In this document: in pieces, positions 1 through 12,300 of the stretch
Layout: each line of letters starts with the position of its first letter
How positions within the stretch are numbered: the first letter of the stretch is position 1
Assembly: GCF_963678635.1 (NCBI RefSeq)
Contig: NC_087065.1
Span: 65,565,374-65,629,373, forward strand
DNA from: Symsagittifera roscoffensis
Lineage: Eukaryota > Xenacoelomorpha > Acoela > Convolutidae
DNA length: 64,000 nt
Direction: 5' to 3'
Program-made: the position numbers and the translations under genes
Notes under the pieces: model-generated
Seen by the model: only the letters and a program-made list of their open reading frames with translations
The model's database searches: none
Told to the model about the DNA's origin: nothing

Positions 1-139
1 TCAAGGAAACTAGGACCGATAGTACAGATATGAACAAAATTGAACGCACCCACTAAAAAAAAACACCAAGGTCATAACCTTTGATAGATGTGACAAAATG
101 TGAGATGTTCACATCTTTTTTCACTACACATTGACTAAC

Positions 140-339
140 TTTTGTATTTTTTCCGAGTCCTTCAAATCGCACAGTTTAATCAGGGCAGTAGAGATGAGCA
201 CCGATCTGAAGTTCTCTTTAGAGTGAACTCTACCAATCAGTTCACACATGGCCTCTTCGTCCACGTCTGCAGGATTCTCTAAGAAACTCTTGGCGATGAA
301 GGAGTCTTCGGATGCGGATGATGATTGGGGTCTGGACTC
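140..339 (-). CDS. MED12: MED12 coding exon 15 (last in window)
   Basis: The acceptor TTCCAG precedes GAG at 339 and the phase is 0, matching exon 14. It encodes about residues 945-1010, with the family stretch FLENPADVDEEAMC followed by a helical segment, corresponding to the animal MED12 region after the SSAERC motif. The frame stays open to a stop near 127. The donor is chosen at 139/138 (GTTAGT, phase 2), but other GT sites within 15 bases are possible, so the left end is uncertain. Confidence 0.75.
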
Positions 340-3300
340 CTGGAATAGTAAACATCAATTACTCGCACGAAAAAAGTAAAAACACGAGATATAAATATGT
401 ATTGTAGTGAGAACTTTTCAACTTTAACAAAAGAATTTCGTTTTCAAGTTTTCCAGAAAAAAATAGCTCAAAAAGAATTAATACCCAGAGTTAAAAATCG
501 AAACACATCCGTTAATCAAGGAACTATGGAGATTATCCGAGTTGCAGAATCTGATAAGGATCATTTATTTGATATTATGCAGCAAACTTCAGTCATCCGA
601 ATCTTGTTTACCTGGGACTTTGGAACAGCCGGCGTCTGATTGAGTGAGTTGAGAATCTGGTCGTATTTGTCCGGAGGCTGGACAGATTGCTTTAACTTGT
701 AGGAAGATGTAACTAGCCGTTCTAGCAGATGCAGCAAACATCTCTCGGCAGAGGAACAAGACGATGGGTTATCTTCAAGACAGGAGACGGCAGTTTGTAC
801 ACTAAAATTCGATTTCAGTGTCGGAAAACAAGTCACTATCAGCTTTATTCCAGACAAACAAAATCATGCTTCAACAACAGTAGCCAGGTTATGTGCAAAA
901 AGAAGAATGTTCCGACCTAATAAATTGATAAATCGGAATTCATTTTTTGGGGTGCAAAAAACTTTATTTTCATGAAAGCCTATTTCTACCTCAATAGTTG
1001 ATTGTATTGATTTGGCAATTTAGGCACTATCCACTCATTCCCCTATTGAAAAAAAACTCTGAAAAACGAAAACAAAATCACCAGAGAGTTTTCGATTGGA
1101 AACAAATTCTTTTTTTTTAAAATAAAATAAGAGATATCTAAATTTGTGACAACGAACACTTTTAGAGTATATTATAGTAAGTTTCCGCATTTCCCCTTTC
1201 TTTCAGTTTTCGAAGAATATTTTAGCTGATGTAAAGCAATATCAAGATAATTTTTCTCTTTTCCTCAGCCAGCAACCTTGCACCGCATTGGTCCTCCGTT
1301 TGTGAAAAAAAACTACGAACTACTGAATTTCTGAATTTTAATTACAATTTGACTTCTCGGTGAGTTGCTTTTTCGAGCTTTACAATTTAAAGCACATCCA
1401 TTAACCTCCCAGCTATAATATCTTGGTGCGAAGAGCGTAGAAAAACGGGTAACTCAAAAAAACTGCATCATTCGATCATTCTAAGGTTAAAAAAATAAAT
1501 AAGCATAATAAACGCGTTCTCAAAAGTCATTCGCTTTCAAATCACTGCGCAATTCTTCTCGAAATTGAATAACAACAATTGAAGTTAAATAGATTATTTA
1601 TCGAAATCTGGTCATTGAATTTTTAAATCATTTGAAAATTAAATTAGAAAAATCAGATATCCACAGTGAATCGTGTGCTAATACTGCTTTCATTCTATTC
1701 CATGATACTTTCGCAGCCATTCTGGAACAGTTCGAATCATTAGATAAATCTCAAAAAACACTTCTATTTACTGGTTCATTAATGAAAAAAAATAGCAAAA
1801 ATCAAAAATAACATGGAAATGTGATAGAAAAACATGGAAAAATGATAGACGCAATATTTAAAAAAGACAAACTTTCTGGAGTGAACAACGAAAAGTGGAG
1901 AAATTGATTTAAAAATCAAGAAGTTTTATTTCTTTAATAAATTCAGGCAATGTACCAAAGACCCGAGGCAGAATATTCAAAATTTTGAACAAAATTCGAA
2001 AAAATATTCTCAAAGCATGAAAACTCCACTTCAGTTGACTAATAATATGAAAATAACTGACAAAAACACATTGCAAACTGCTTTAAGGAAAATTTTACAT
2101 CAAAAGCATCGCATCTAAGTAAGATAATTGGGGATAAACCGGAATTTAAAGTCCATGTTTATCTATAAAGCAACTAAGTTTAAAGTTGTAAAAGTTATTG
2201 ATTTGCTACAACCGAAGCAGTCATCAGGTGGGCGAAATTAGCAACCAAGTCAAAAAAGCATGGCCCCTGCTATTGCTACAAACCTGACATATCTTACCAA
2301 CCTTTCGTTCACAACCGGTTTTTTCACGGAGCGTCTAAAGTCCGCGAAAATATTGCCCTTATGAGCAAAGATCAAAAACTGATCAAAATACCAGCAGACC
2401 TATATAACTACTTAAATGCCTAGCGAAGGTTAAAGACCGTTTATACAGTCATCTTGTTGACATCTGTAAGGTTTTCTATTAAAAAGGTAGAGCAAACTGA
2501 AAAAATAACTTTTGAGGAAAACAATATGAAATGTTGCATATTTCACGACCTGGAGAAAGCTTTTGATAAGATAAATCGAGATATTCTTTTGAACACCTAG
2601 GAAGCCCTAGGGAAAAAAGGGATTGCCCATGAATGGTTTCGTAGCTAGTTGACTAACAGAAAACAATGTGTTTATACAAATGGTAGTAATTCGAACTGGC
2701 TGCGGCAACTCATGGTGCGCCTCAAGGATCTGTCCCAGACCCCTAACGTTCTTTGTGTATGTAAGCGATATGCTAGATAGCGTCGAACATTCGGAAGTAA
2801 ATCCTTTTTTTACTAAGGATACGAATGTAGCTTGCTAAAGCCAATACGTAAACATATTCAGTAGATATAAACAGAATTTGTCAAGGGTTGACTCCAGCTA
2901 AGCTCATTTTGATACAAAAAAGTCTGTTTTTGCAAATTTTTAAACTACATTCAGTGCTTCTAGTATAAATATTTCCCTCAAAAAATGATATTAGACATCA
3001 ACCATGCTCTAAAAACTTGAGTGTCTATGTTGATTTCAAACTGTCTTTCAGACTCGTGTAAGCTAGACCTAGTGATTTAATAGAAACGAAACTTCAAAAG
3101 CACAAGAAAATGTTTTCTTCAAACAAAATACTGACAGTGCTTGAGCTAAAATAGAGGAAAATTATTTGAAAAAAGCAAGGATGCGATAAGTTGCTCCGCT
3201 CATCGCATAAGAAACACAAGTATTCTAGAAGAATCTGATTTAGTTTGTACTATATTTTCTTCTTGTAGTGGCCAATAATTTTTTTTGATAATGATCAAAA

Positions 3301-6300
3301 GTAATAGCTTTTTTTGTATGAATGTATGTCTTGATAAATTTATGAAGTATTACTATATCTATGTAATTTTGAACGAATGTTTTTTTAAGAAAACAATAGT
3401 ACCAAGAGATGCTGAAAAGTTCAAGTTTCCGAGATCTTGAAAAAAAAAGTTTATCAAAACTTGCAAACTTTATCTATCTTTAAATTAGTGCTTATCTATC
3501 TTTAAATTAGTGCTTTATGAACTGCACTTCCATGGCACAAAGCCCGAAAATTTGTTCTGAAAAAGCAATAAAAATATGCGCTGTGAAACTGTGTAGCTTA
3601 GCAAAAATCGTAAGCACAGATAGGAAGCTTCGCTTTGCAAATACTAGCCAGAACACGAAAAAAAAACACATTAATAAAGTCAAGTTGGAACAAAGAAACA
3701 AGCCTGAAAAATAGCAAAATTTTACTGCGAACTAGAATCGAACCTGCAACCATGAGATTTGAGCCTCAGGCACTGCCCTTTCGGTCACGTATGCTTAACA
3801 ATCGACAAACACAAGTCTCAAATAAAGCAGCTACATACGCTAACAAATTGCCATGCCGATCAGCAAAAGTGGCATCAAATACATATAGACTCAATTAGGC
3901 CAGTAAAAATTTGGAATATATTAATCTGAAGGCATCCACATCTTTGAAGCTAACAAACTCAAAAAGCATAAAGCTACATTCTGTATAAATTATGCATTTC
4001 AAAAAATTGCGACACACAATTTTTTTTTGAAATGCAGCGTTTTTAGAAATGCAGCAATGTTTCGGTTCATTTGATGAGACTGTCTCAACTTATTACTTGT
4101 GGACTGTCAAAGCACATGCTATTAAAAAGCCGTAAAGGTGCCACCAAAAGTTACACCAATTTTCGCGTACTATTGCACTACTATTTAACTTTAAAAAAGA
4201 AAAAAAAAACTAAATCGCAAAAAAAATCGAAATTTAAAGATTCATGATTCAAAGTTAAAAATTTGTTCATTCATATTTCTTTGCTAAATTATATATACTG
4301 AAGCATATTTGTTTTTGTTTGCAAATTTAGAAAAATTAATTCTTCTCAACTTGCGAAATCAGAGCGATAAGAATTTATTTGTTCGTTCATGTTAGGTAAT
4401 GAATTCGATTCTAAACGAGCTGTTTTACGCTACTCTGATACTTTATTCACATGCAACCATAATTTTTTCACCAGAACTAAGGGTTCTTTGAAGCTGATAT
4501 GGATTTCTTCTAAGCGATGCTCCAATGGTTCGAGTTAAACATCATAAGTACAAGGAAAATTGTCTAGGATAAGTTGGAAGGTAGGGTAGTGGCATAGAAT
4601 AACATGGTATCGAGTAGAATTAATTAGGCTGAATCATGTAACTATTTCAAGTATCTGGGTTGAAAACTAAATTATTATACAGAGGCGAAGTTGTACTTCG
4701 CGTACACAGGCAAAAATATGACCGATAACGCAAAACGAAAAACTGAATGAGTATAACTTTGAGTCTACAAAATTTTGTGTCTACAAACTAAGTGTCTATA
4801 TGAATTCTACGCGATGCAAGCCAATTATGACGCATTAGCAGTACCAGTCAATTTAAAAAAAGAAATCTACCAACTAACATGCCTCAATTTATAGAGCGGA
4901 CGCAATTTAACTAGTATACGAAAAAGTTCATTAAAAACAACCGATCCTGCCCAGGTTCGAACCCTTTTATTTTGTTGCTGGTATCCTTACCTACGTCTAT
5001 ACACTACAGATCCATGATACCTTGAAGCTAAAGTGCTATTTGTAATATACTAGTCTGTGTTTATATCCTTAGCATTGTCAGTACTTCATAGCTGGTTATT
5101 GATCAAAATGAACAATTTCAAAATGAACACATTTTGTCGCATCAATATTTGCATCGCAGATATTTTGCATTGGGTCGGAAAAAGAGAGTTCATACTATAA
5201 CACAAGCTTAGCTTGTGTAATGATCATCTGATCTAATTCGAATTCTAGTACTTCTACCTTTCGAACACAGTGTTGGACATTTCATCGTTGATGAGCATGT
5301 AGGGTATGAATGTCTCGATGGCAGATACTGCAGTCATGAGCAGACTGGATATGTAGTCCGTGGGCAGCACAGCCACCATACTCGGAAACGAGGTCAACAT
5401 CTGCACAAACATTCAATCATAATTTTTATTGTGAAACAGGACATTCAGCAAAATGTACATCGCAAAGGTGCCCTAGAAAGTTTGTTCAACGTCGGTCGAC
5501 CGAAGAGGGTTGTGAAAACACCCCTGATTGTATATAAATAATTTCTATTTTGTCAAATTCTTATAGCTCTCCAACTCTGAATTATGTATTTGTAGTGTTC
5601 TCATTGTCATTGGCAATTTATTGTCGTTGTAAAAGCTTTCAATTGGTGTTTTTAGGGTCTCGGACAAAATACTCCCGGATGAAATTTCCCAAGACAAAAT
5701 CCCCCGTAGGATAAAATCCACCTACAAAAAAAACCAATATTTTAATTCAGTAACCTGGAATCAAGTTGTATACATGATTTGATTTTAGTTTTCTATTGAT
5801 TCCATTTTGAAACGAACTCCAATTGAACATGCATCGCCATTTTAACGTGACTTTTCAAAAATTTTAAGACTCCATCTTTCAGTTGACTTTCTATAAAAAT
5901 GAGCAAAGGTTAATAAGTCAATCAGTAAAAAAATGAATGGAAAAAATGTTAATCTCTGCAGCAAGAGTTCGAATCCCAAAAATGACATTTTGTACTATCG
6001 ATAAAAAGGGTTGAATTTATCCCCCAGGAATCAAAAATCCTGCTCTTCCAATAAGGCGGGGTTGCGGATATTTGTGAAAGGAGGTCCCCGATTCCTAAAA
6101 AGCCACCCTTTTTATTGCGTCAAAACGTCAGACCTCTAGGACCACGGAGTGTTGATTTTGGGGGTAGCAAAAACGTTAAACCCAACTTAACATTCATTTA
6201 TGCTGCCTGATAAACAAACAAATCAACACCAAACGTAGTCCCAGCAAACCGATTAACTTAACAGGTGAGATACCAATTTGATTTACTCCCCTATTAGCAT

Positions 6301-9300
6301 AAGTTTGCCTCTTGACGCAAAAATTTGTTCAGTTTGTGAAACACGTGCAACTACCGACTCATTCAAAATAATTAACCTGCAAAATAACCAAATCAAAATT
6401 GTGTTGAGTACTGAAACGGGGCCAGAAACGATTCATAATTAAAGCACTTATTATAAGAAAAGAGAGTTAGTCAATTCCAATCAATGGGAGTACCAGTTGC
6501 GATGATCAAAGCAACCGTTTAAAGCAAGCCTATGGACTTCAAAGGGCGAATTCCTCACATCGTCGCCACAGGCGCACACACGCGGACCTAATTATGCTTT
6601 AAGCGAAACGTATGCCATGAATGGACAGATCAAATGGACGCATCGGCCTGCACGCACTCATGCACACAGAAGTTGCTGTCAAATTCCCTGGAAAAAGCCA
6701 CATCAGGATGCTCCTCAAAGGTGCCGGTAGTGATTTGCATCAAACGAAGGATCAGACGCGAAAACCGAATCCAGCCACCAATTCCAACAGGATTTCATTT
6801 TGGACTTCCTGTCAAAAAATACATGCAAACCATGAATGGAGAAGATTTTCTCCTTAAGGATGCTACGGTTCCGGGAAACGGTAAGCGATACTTGGTGTTC
6901 CCAACCAACAAAAACATCGAAGTCTTCAAATCTTAAGGGAGCTGTCTTAACGACGGAATCTTCAAAAGCTGTCCTGATAAATTCTAACAATTATATACTG
7001 TCAACTGCTTCGTAGATGGAACAACTTTTCCATGTTTCTAAGCCCTTCTCCCCGATAAACGACAGGAAACGTATATTGCTTTCTGGTCGAAATTGAAAGC
7101 AGATATTGTGCCCCCAATTCTATCATGAACTTTGAAATTGCTTGAATCAATCATGTGGGTTTCAACGTTCAAGACACAGAAAATAACGGTTGTTACTTAT
7201 CGCAAGCCATTTATAGAACTATACTCGAAATTGCATGCTGTACAGTATCGAGAAGACAAGGATTTCAACCTCGCTATACGTCTTTTAGCTACTCTTGCTT
7301 TTACCTCACCTTTGCATGTAGAAGCATGATATAAAAACAAACACTCGAAATTTGTACGTTCCCGTACGACATCAAGAACTAATTTGAGGACACTTTTGTA
7401 TGCAAAGAAACGCGAAAATCACCCAGACGGAAATCTCGGTTTGACATGGATATAAGGATCGTTCATTTCAGGACCAATGCCGACAAGCCCAGGACAAATA
7501 ATGCCCTTTAAGAATTTCGCCGTGGCTCTGAACCCACGCTCCAAATGTCCCATCCTGATATATGGAAATTCAAAAAAGCTATTTAGAGGCAGCTGTCACT
7601 GCAACGGTTGTTTCTCTAAAATGGAGCTCGGCAAAAAATCACACAAGAAAGGAGGATAATTTTGAGAAGTAAAAATAATTGTATGGTCTGCCACTAAGTA
7701 CAAATAGTTGGATTATCTCAAAGCCATAGCCGTTAACTTGTCCTTTTAGTTTCTAGACTTTAAATCTATCTATTTCTTTTCTGTAAATTATCTTTCAACA
7801 TTTAATTTAACTTTTAGTGTCGCATTTTTGTTCAGTTCCAAAGTGAGAAATTCTACAATAAAATTCGGGGATTTGGTCCAATGGGGGATTCATTCCTGGG
7901 GGATTTTATCCGTTGACATTTTGTCCTGGGGGATTTAGTCCATCAGCCATTTTTTTACAATGTACAAAACCCAAAATTTGAAATTGGTTATGCCTTTTCT
8001 CAAATTGGGTTCAATTTAGGTGAAAATGATGATGACATCGCTTGCGTACAACTTTAGCAGAATTGATATGGTGCAATTTGATTTGCGAAAATTGGATCCA
8101 AAATCTTACCCCAAAAACGGATCATCCAAAGTCAATCAAAATTACGTCTAAATTTAGTCAATTAAAATTTCATCGAAACTATCAATTCAATTACTGGCAA
8201 AAATATATCAAAGTGAGCCCCTTACCTAGCACAAAAAAAAACTTTTAGAAGGGTATGAGCTCCAACAATCTGTATAAATTATTTATTTTTGTTTTAGAGA
8301 CAAAAATGTCATTTTCACTATATAAAACACCAATTTTTTCACCTCAAACTTATTGTGCTACATAAAAGGCTCACTTTGAGACCGTTTTGTCAGTAATTGA
8401 CCCGGTAGTTTTGGCGTAATTTTTGATTGAATAAAAAAATTCAGTTTTGGGTTTAACTTTTTGGCCCTAATTTCGCAAAACAAAATGCAGCATATTAATT
8501 CTGCTTAAATCCTGAGTAAGTTTTGTTTTCATCGTTTTTCACCTAAAGTAAACAGAATTTGAGAAAAATGCTATTTAAATTTCAAGTCTGCGTTTCGTCC
8601 GGATAATTTAAGTCTGTAGTTTACAGAATGACATGGATCCATAATGAAGAACTAACATTTTCGGCTATATCCAGGACGAGTGACACACACGCAGCACTCT
8701 CTGATAGCTGCATGATGAAGTCAATGGCTTTCACAGGCGGCAGCGGAGTGCCACATTCTACACCAAACTCCACTACACAGTCTAGCTGGTAAGACACCTG
8801 TCATAATGAAATGAGACCAACTCAAGCAACAACTATGAATGGCACAAAGCAGAGCGAAAACATCTAGTTTTCAATTGCGAGAGTCTGATTAACTTAATTG
8901 AAATTTTGCAGATCATCACGAACATAAGCACAAAACGTAGGTTCGAGAAGAACAAAACCACCAATGTCCATTTTTAATGTTTTAGGCATAATTTAAGGTA
9001 GTGAAAACACCGGCAACTAGCAGTAAAAATCGTACCTGGTTGAAGCACTGTGCCACAACATTTTGTCGATCGTTGAAACACAGCTTGAGGAATGACTGGC
9101 GGATCTCTTTGAAACAATCCTGGTCCAATAAAATTGGCATGCTATTAGCTGGCGATGTAAGAATTGCTGAGAGTTCTCTCATTACTGCGTTTTGAGGCTG
9201 AAGAGCTCTTTCGCGGTTCGGTCCAAACCCATAAAGAAGCATCAACCTAAAATCTTCAAGACTGTCTCAGAGCAAGTTCCGAACATTGTAGATAGCGTAA

Positions 9301-12300
9301 AAAAACTATCAGAAATGTTTACTAATTTGCGAATCTCCACTCCCAAAAATATTTTCTATTAAGATTTTCAGCCCACGCATCAAAATTGCTTTTTTGGCCT
9401 AAATTATGGAGGTTTTAGAGTAAACGCAAATAAAATATCAAAAATATAAGCAAAAATTCGATTAGCTGACCTCTGATTTACATCATTGCTATTTTCTCTG
9501 CAAACTGGAAAATGAAGTGCGTACAGAAGATGCCTCCTGCTTTTGAAATCCGAAATCAATTCTGACTCAGTTGAACCTGAATTATCTTCGGCCGAAAAAT
9601 CATCGGAGGAGTCCAACATTTGATACAATGCACCAGTCATCAAGTCTCCTCGTGATATCAGTAGCCTCATATAGTGGTCATGTGAAAAAACCAAGGAGTC
9701 TATTAGCTCGTGCATTAACAGAACCAATGCTGCGAAAGTCCTTTCCTCTTCGAACGTATTCGACTCATGACCTGGCGGATTGTTCAATGCTGGCGCAAAC
9801 TCGTCTAGGAACTTCGTTATATGTTTCTGACATATGTAGGGATATTTGGCACCAGCCGGGTCTTGCGATTCGACCCAAAGTTGGTACTGAGAGAGTAAAT
9901 TAGCGACAACAGCTGCGCGATGACAACCCGGGCGTTGACAAGATGTTGCCCAATCGCATAGAGTTTTGACAATTAGCCAATCAGAGGCGTCACTGCTTTT
10001 GTTTAGGGCTCGAGCAGCGGCGTTTGTACTTGGTGATGGATGCGAGGTCTTCTTGAATATACCCATGAAGAGCGTTTTCATGTTGCAATCGGTTGATGAC
10101 TGGTGAAAATCGAATATATCCAGTTGCTCAATTATCTCAAGAACACGTTGGATTTCATTCCCTAGTTTAAAAAGTAATTTCTTTTAGTTAAACAGCTAAC
10201 TTGGCTAGCTTCCTCTGAGGAAATCAAAAAAGTTTATATTATAAAGAAAGCAAATACCTAGGTGTCATTGTAGATGATAAGCTTAAATTTTTTCATCATA
10301 TACAGAATGTTCAATCAAAACTAGGTCGTCACTGTGGTGTAATATCAAAAATGAGACATTATGTACCAAGATCCATCCTACTGAAATACTATATGTCGAA
10401 TATCAAGCCAATAATACAATATGGCTTGCTCGTCTACGGCGGCACGAGTTTTTCTTTTTTAAACCCAATTTTGAATATGCAACGAAAAATTGTTCGCATG
10501 ATCTGCTTCAAAAGGAAATTTGATACCATTACTAAATTCTTTTCTGATAATAAAATACTAACAGTTCATGAGCTATATGTGTACGATTTGATGAAGTTTT
10601 GCTTACGATCACTAAATCAAAAACATCCAACTTGTTTTCTCAATTCTTTGTTTACTTTAAAAATTTTTGCCTATAATACGCGAATTTCAGAAGGTCGAAC
10701 AATTGTTCCACCATTCTGTAAGAAGAAGGTAAAATCATGTTCTTTGACTAATAGGGGTTCAAAGTTATTGAATATTAGGAGTATAAATAAGCTCTTACCT
10801 GAAAATATTGGATTGATGTCAAAAAATGAAGAATGCAGTTTCGTCCATAAGTTTAAAGATAATTTCATTTGTGGCAATTACGAGTTGGTGCAAAATATAT
10901 TTCTTTGATTTTTTTATTTTTAAAAAATGGTACCCGCTGGCTAAATGCTATCAAACAACCATTCTAGGGTTGCGATTCTATGTTGAAAATATGACCCTCC
11001 AAATCCTTGTAGTTTTCGAGAAATCGCATTTTGTAGAAAATTTTTTAAAAAAAAAGAAAAAACTTAGATTTTTTTTAAATGGTACCCGCTGGCTAAATGC
11101 TATCAAACAACCATTCTAGGTTTGCGATTCTATGCTGAAAATATGACCCTCCAAATCTTTGTAGTTTTCGAGAAATTGCATTTTTTAGAAAATTTTTTAA
11201 AAAAATGAAAAAACTTAGATTTTTTTAAATGTTTTCTCATATTCTTAGTTCATCAGCTGGAATAAGAATTGACCGAAATGACAGGACTAGATGTAATAAC
11301 TATTCCTTAATGAGGGCTTAATTTTAGGGCAAAATAAATTTTTCCCCACAATCCTATTTTTATTCGAATATAAATTTATCTTTATTACTTAGTTGCAATC
11401 CTAATTTGTTCAACGGGTAGACGTCAAGTAGGAACATACTGCGCCTTTTGTCTATCCCCTTCATTTTGTTGATTTAATAATTTAAATAAATTGATGCTTG
11501 TATTATCAACTATATGGAGAAATAAATTCTTCTTCTTCTTCTAATCACAAACGGATATTGGAGAAGCTAGATAATTGGCATTTTCTTTTGTTTTTTTTTT
11601 TTGAATAAAAATTATGAAAAACTCATTTAATTGTTAACTGTCTGTGAGATACAATTCAAATGCTTGTTCAGTTTGGTTAACATTTTTCTTAAAAAGCTCA
11701 CAAAATCTCACCAAAAGACGACTCCTGGTACTTGGCAGAAGACCATCTCTGTTCTATAGCCATGCTCCTGTTCCGAATTAGTTCCTCCGCATATACTAAC
11801 TGATCCTTAACGTCCGCACTGATGTCCGGCCCATCTTGCTCAGAGAAGGGAAGTGGGAGATCGCCTGGAAACACAAAAACCATTTATTTTTCAATCGTAT
11901 TGAAAAAACCCTGAAAGGCTAAAAAGCGGTTTGGCAAATCCTCAAAAACTCACCGATGAACCCCAGTTCTTTTTCAACCTATAGGTCGTCTTTTTTTACA
12001 GCTTATGCCGTGCACACTACTACTGTATATAAGTCGAATTTTTCACAGCTTCTACCGTATATGTGACGATGTTTAATACAGTTACCTATTTTAAAAACCT
12101 TTCTGATTTAAAAGATTTGTTTTACATAGGAGAGGCAAAAACTTTGGCATTTTCAGGAATTATTCTGTTAAGCCTACTAGGTGACACAGCGAGGTTGTCC
12201 AATGGAGAGCCTTCGTCTATCTGTAGAGGTAACTGCTCTGTCCCATCTTCACTCGTTTGAGGCAAAGGCGGAGACAACAACTCCACCTACACACAAAACT

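Larger units (their letters stand above)
5655..7955 (+). mobile_element. Degenerate Mutator-like (MULE) DNA transposon
   Basis: A 2.3 kb insertion in the MED12 intron between exons 12 and 13. The left end (about 5660-5720) is built of repeated words of the type GGAYAAAATCCCCC. The right end (about 7860-7950) carries the same words in the opposite orientation (GGGGGATTTTATCC, GGGGGATTTAGTCC), so the ends form composite inverted repeats. The interior encodes a broken MULE transposase (6634-7329) and a C-terminal piece (7477-7659). I could not identify the target-site duplication, usually 8-10 bp for this superfamily. Confidence 0.72.
10195..11545 (+). mobile_element. LINE 3' part with 3' UTR and (TTC)n tail
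   Basis: A 5'-truncated non-LTR retrotransposon lies in the MED12 intron between exons 9 and 10. It has the C-terminal ORF2 coding remnant (10217-10908), a 3' UTR with an internal tandem duplication (10920-11230), and a 3' end ATAAATTCTTCTTCTTC at about 11520-11542. A microsatellite tail in place of poly-A is typical of the CR1/L2 group. It is oriented opposite to MED12. The same tail is seen reversed at 28297-28440. Confidence 0.78.

Noticed and set aside
6715-6990. A 91-codon minus-strand open frame within the MULE.
   Set aside because: It is antisense to the transposase frame, which carries the recognisable motifs.
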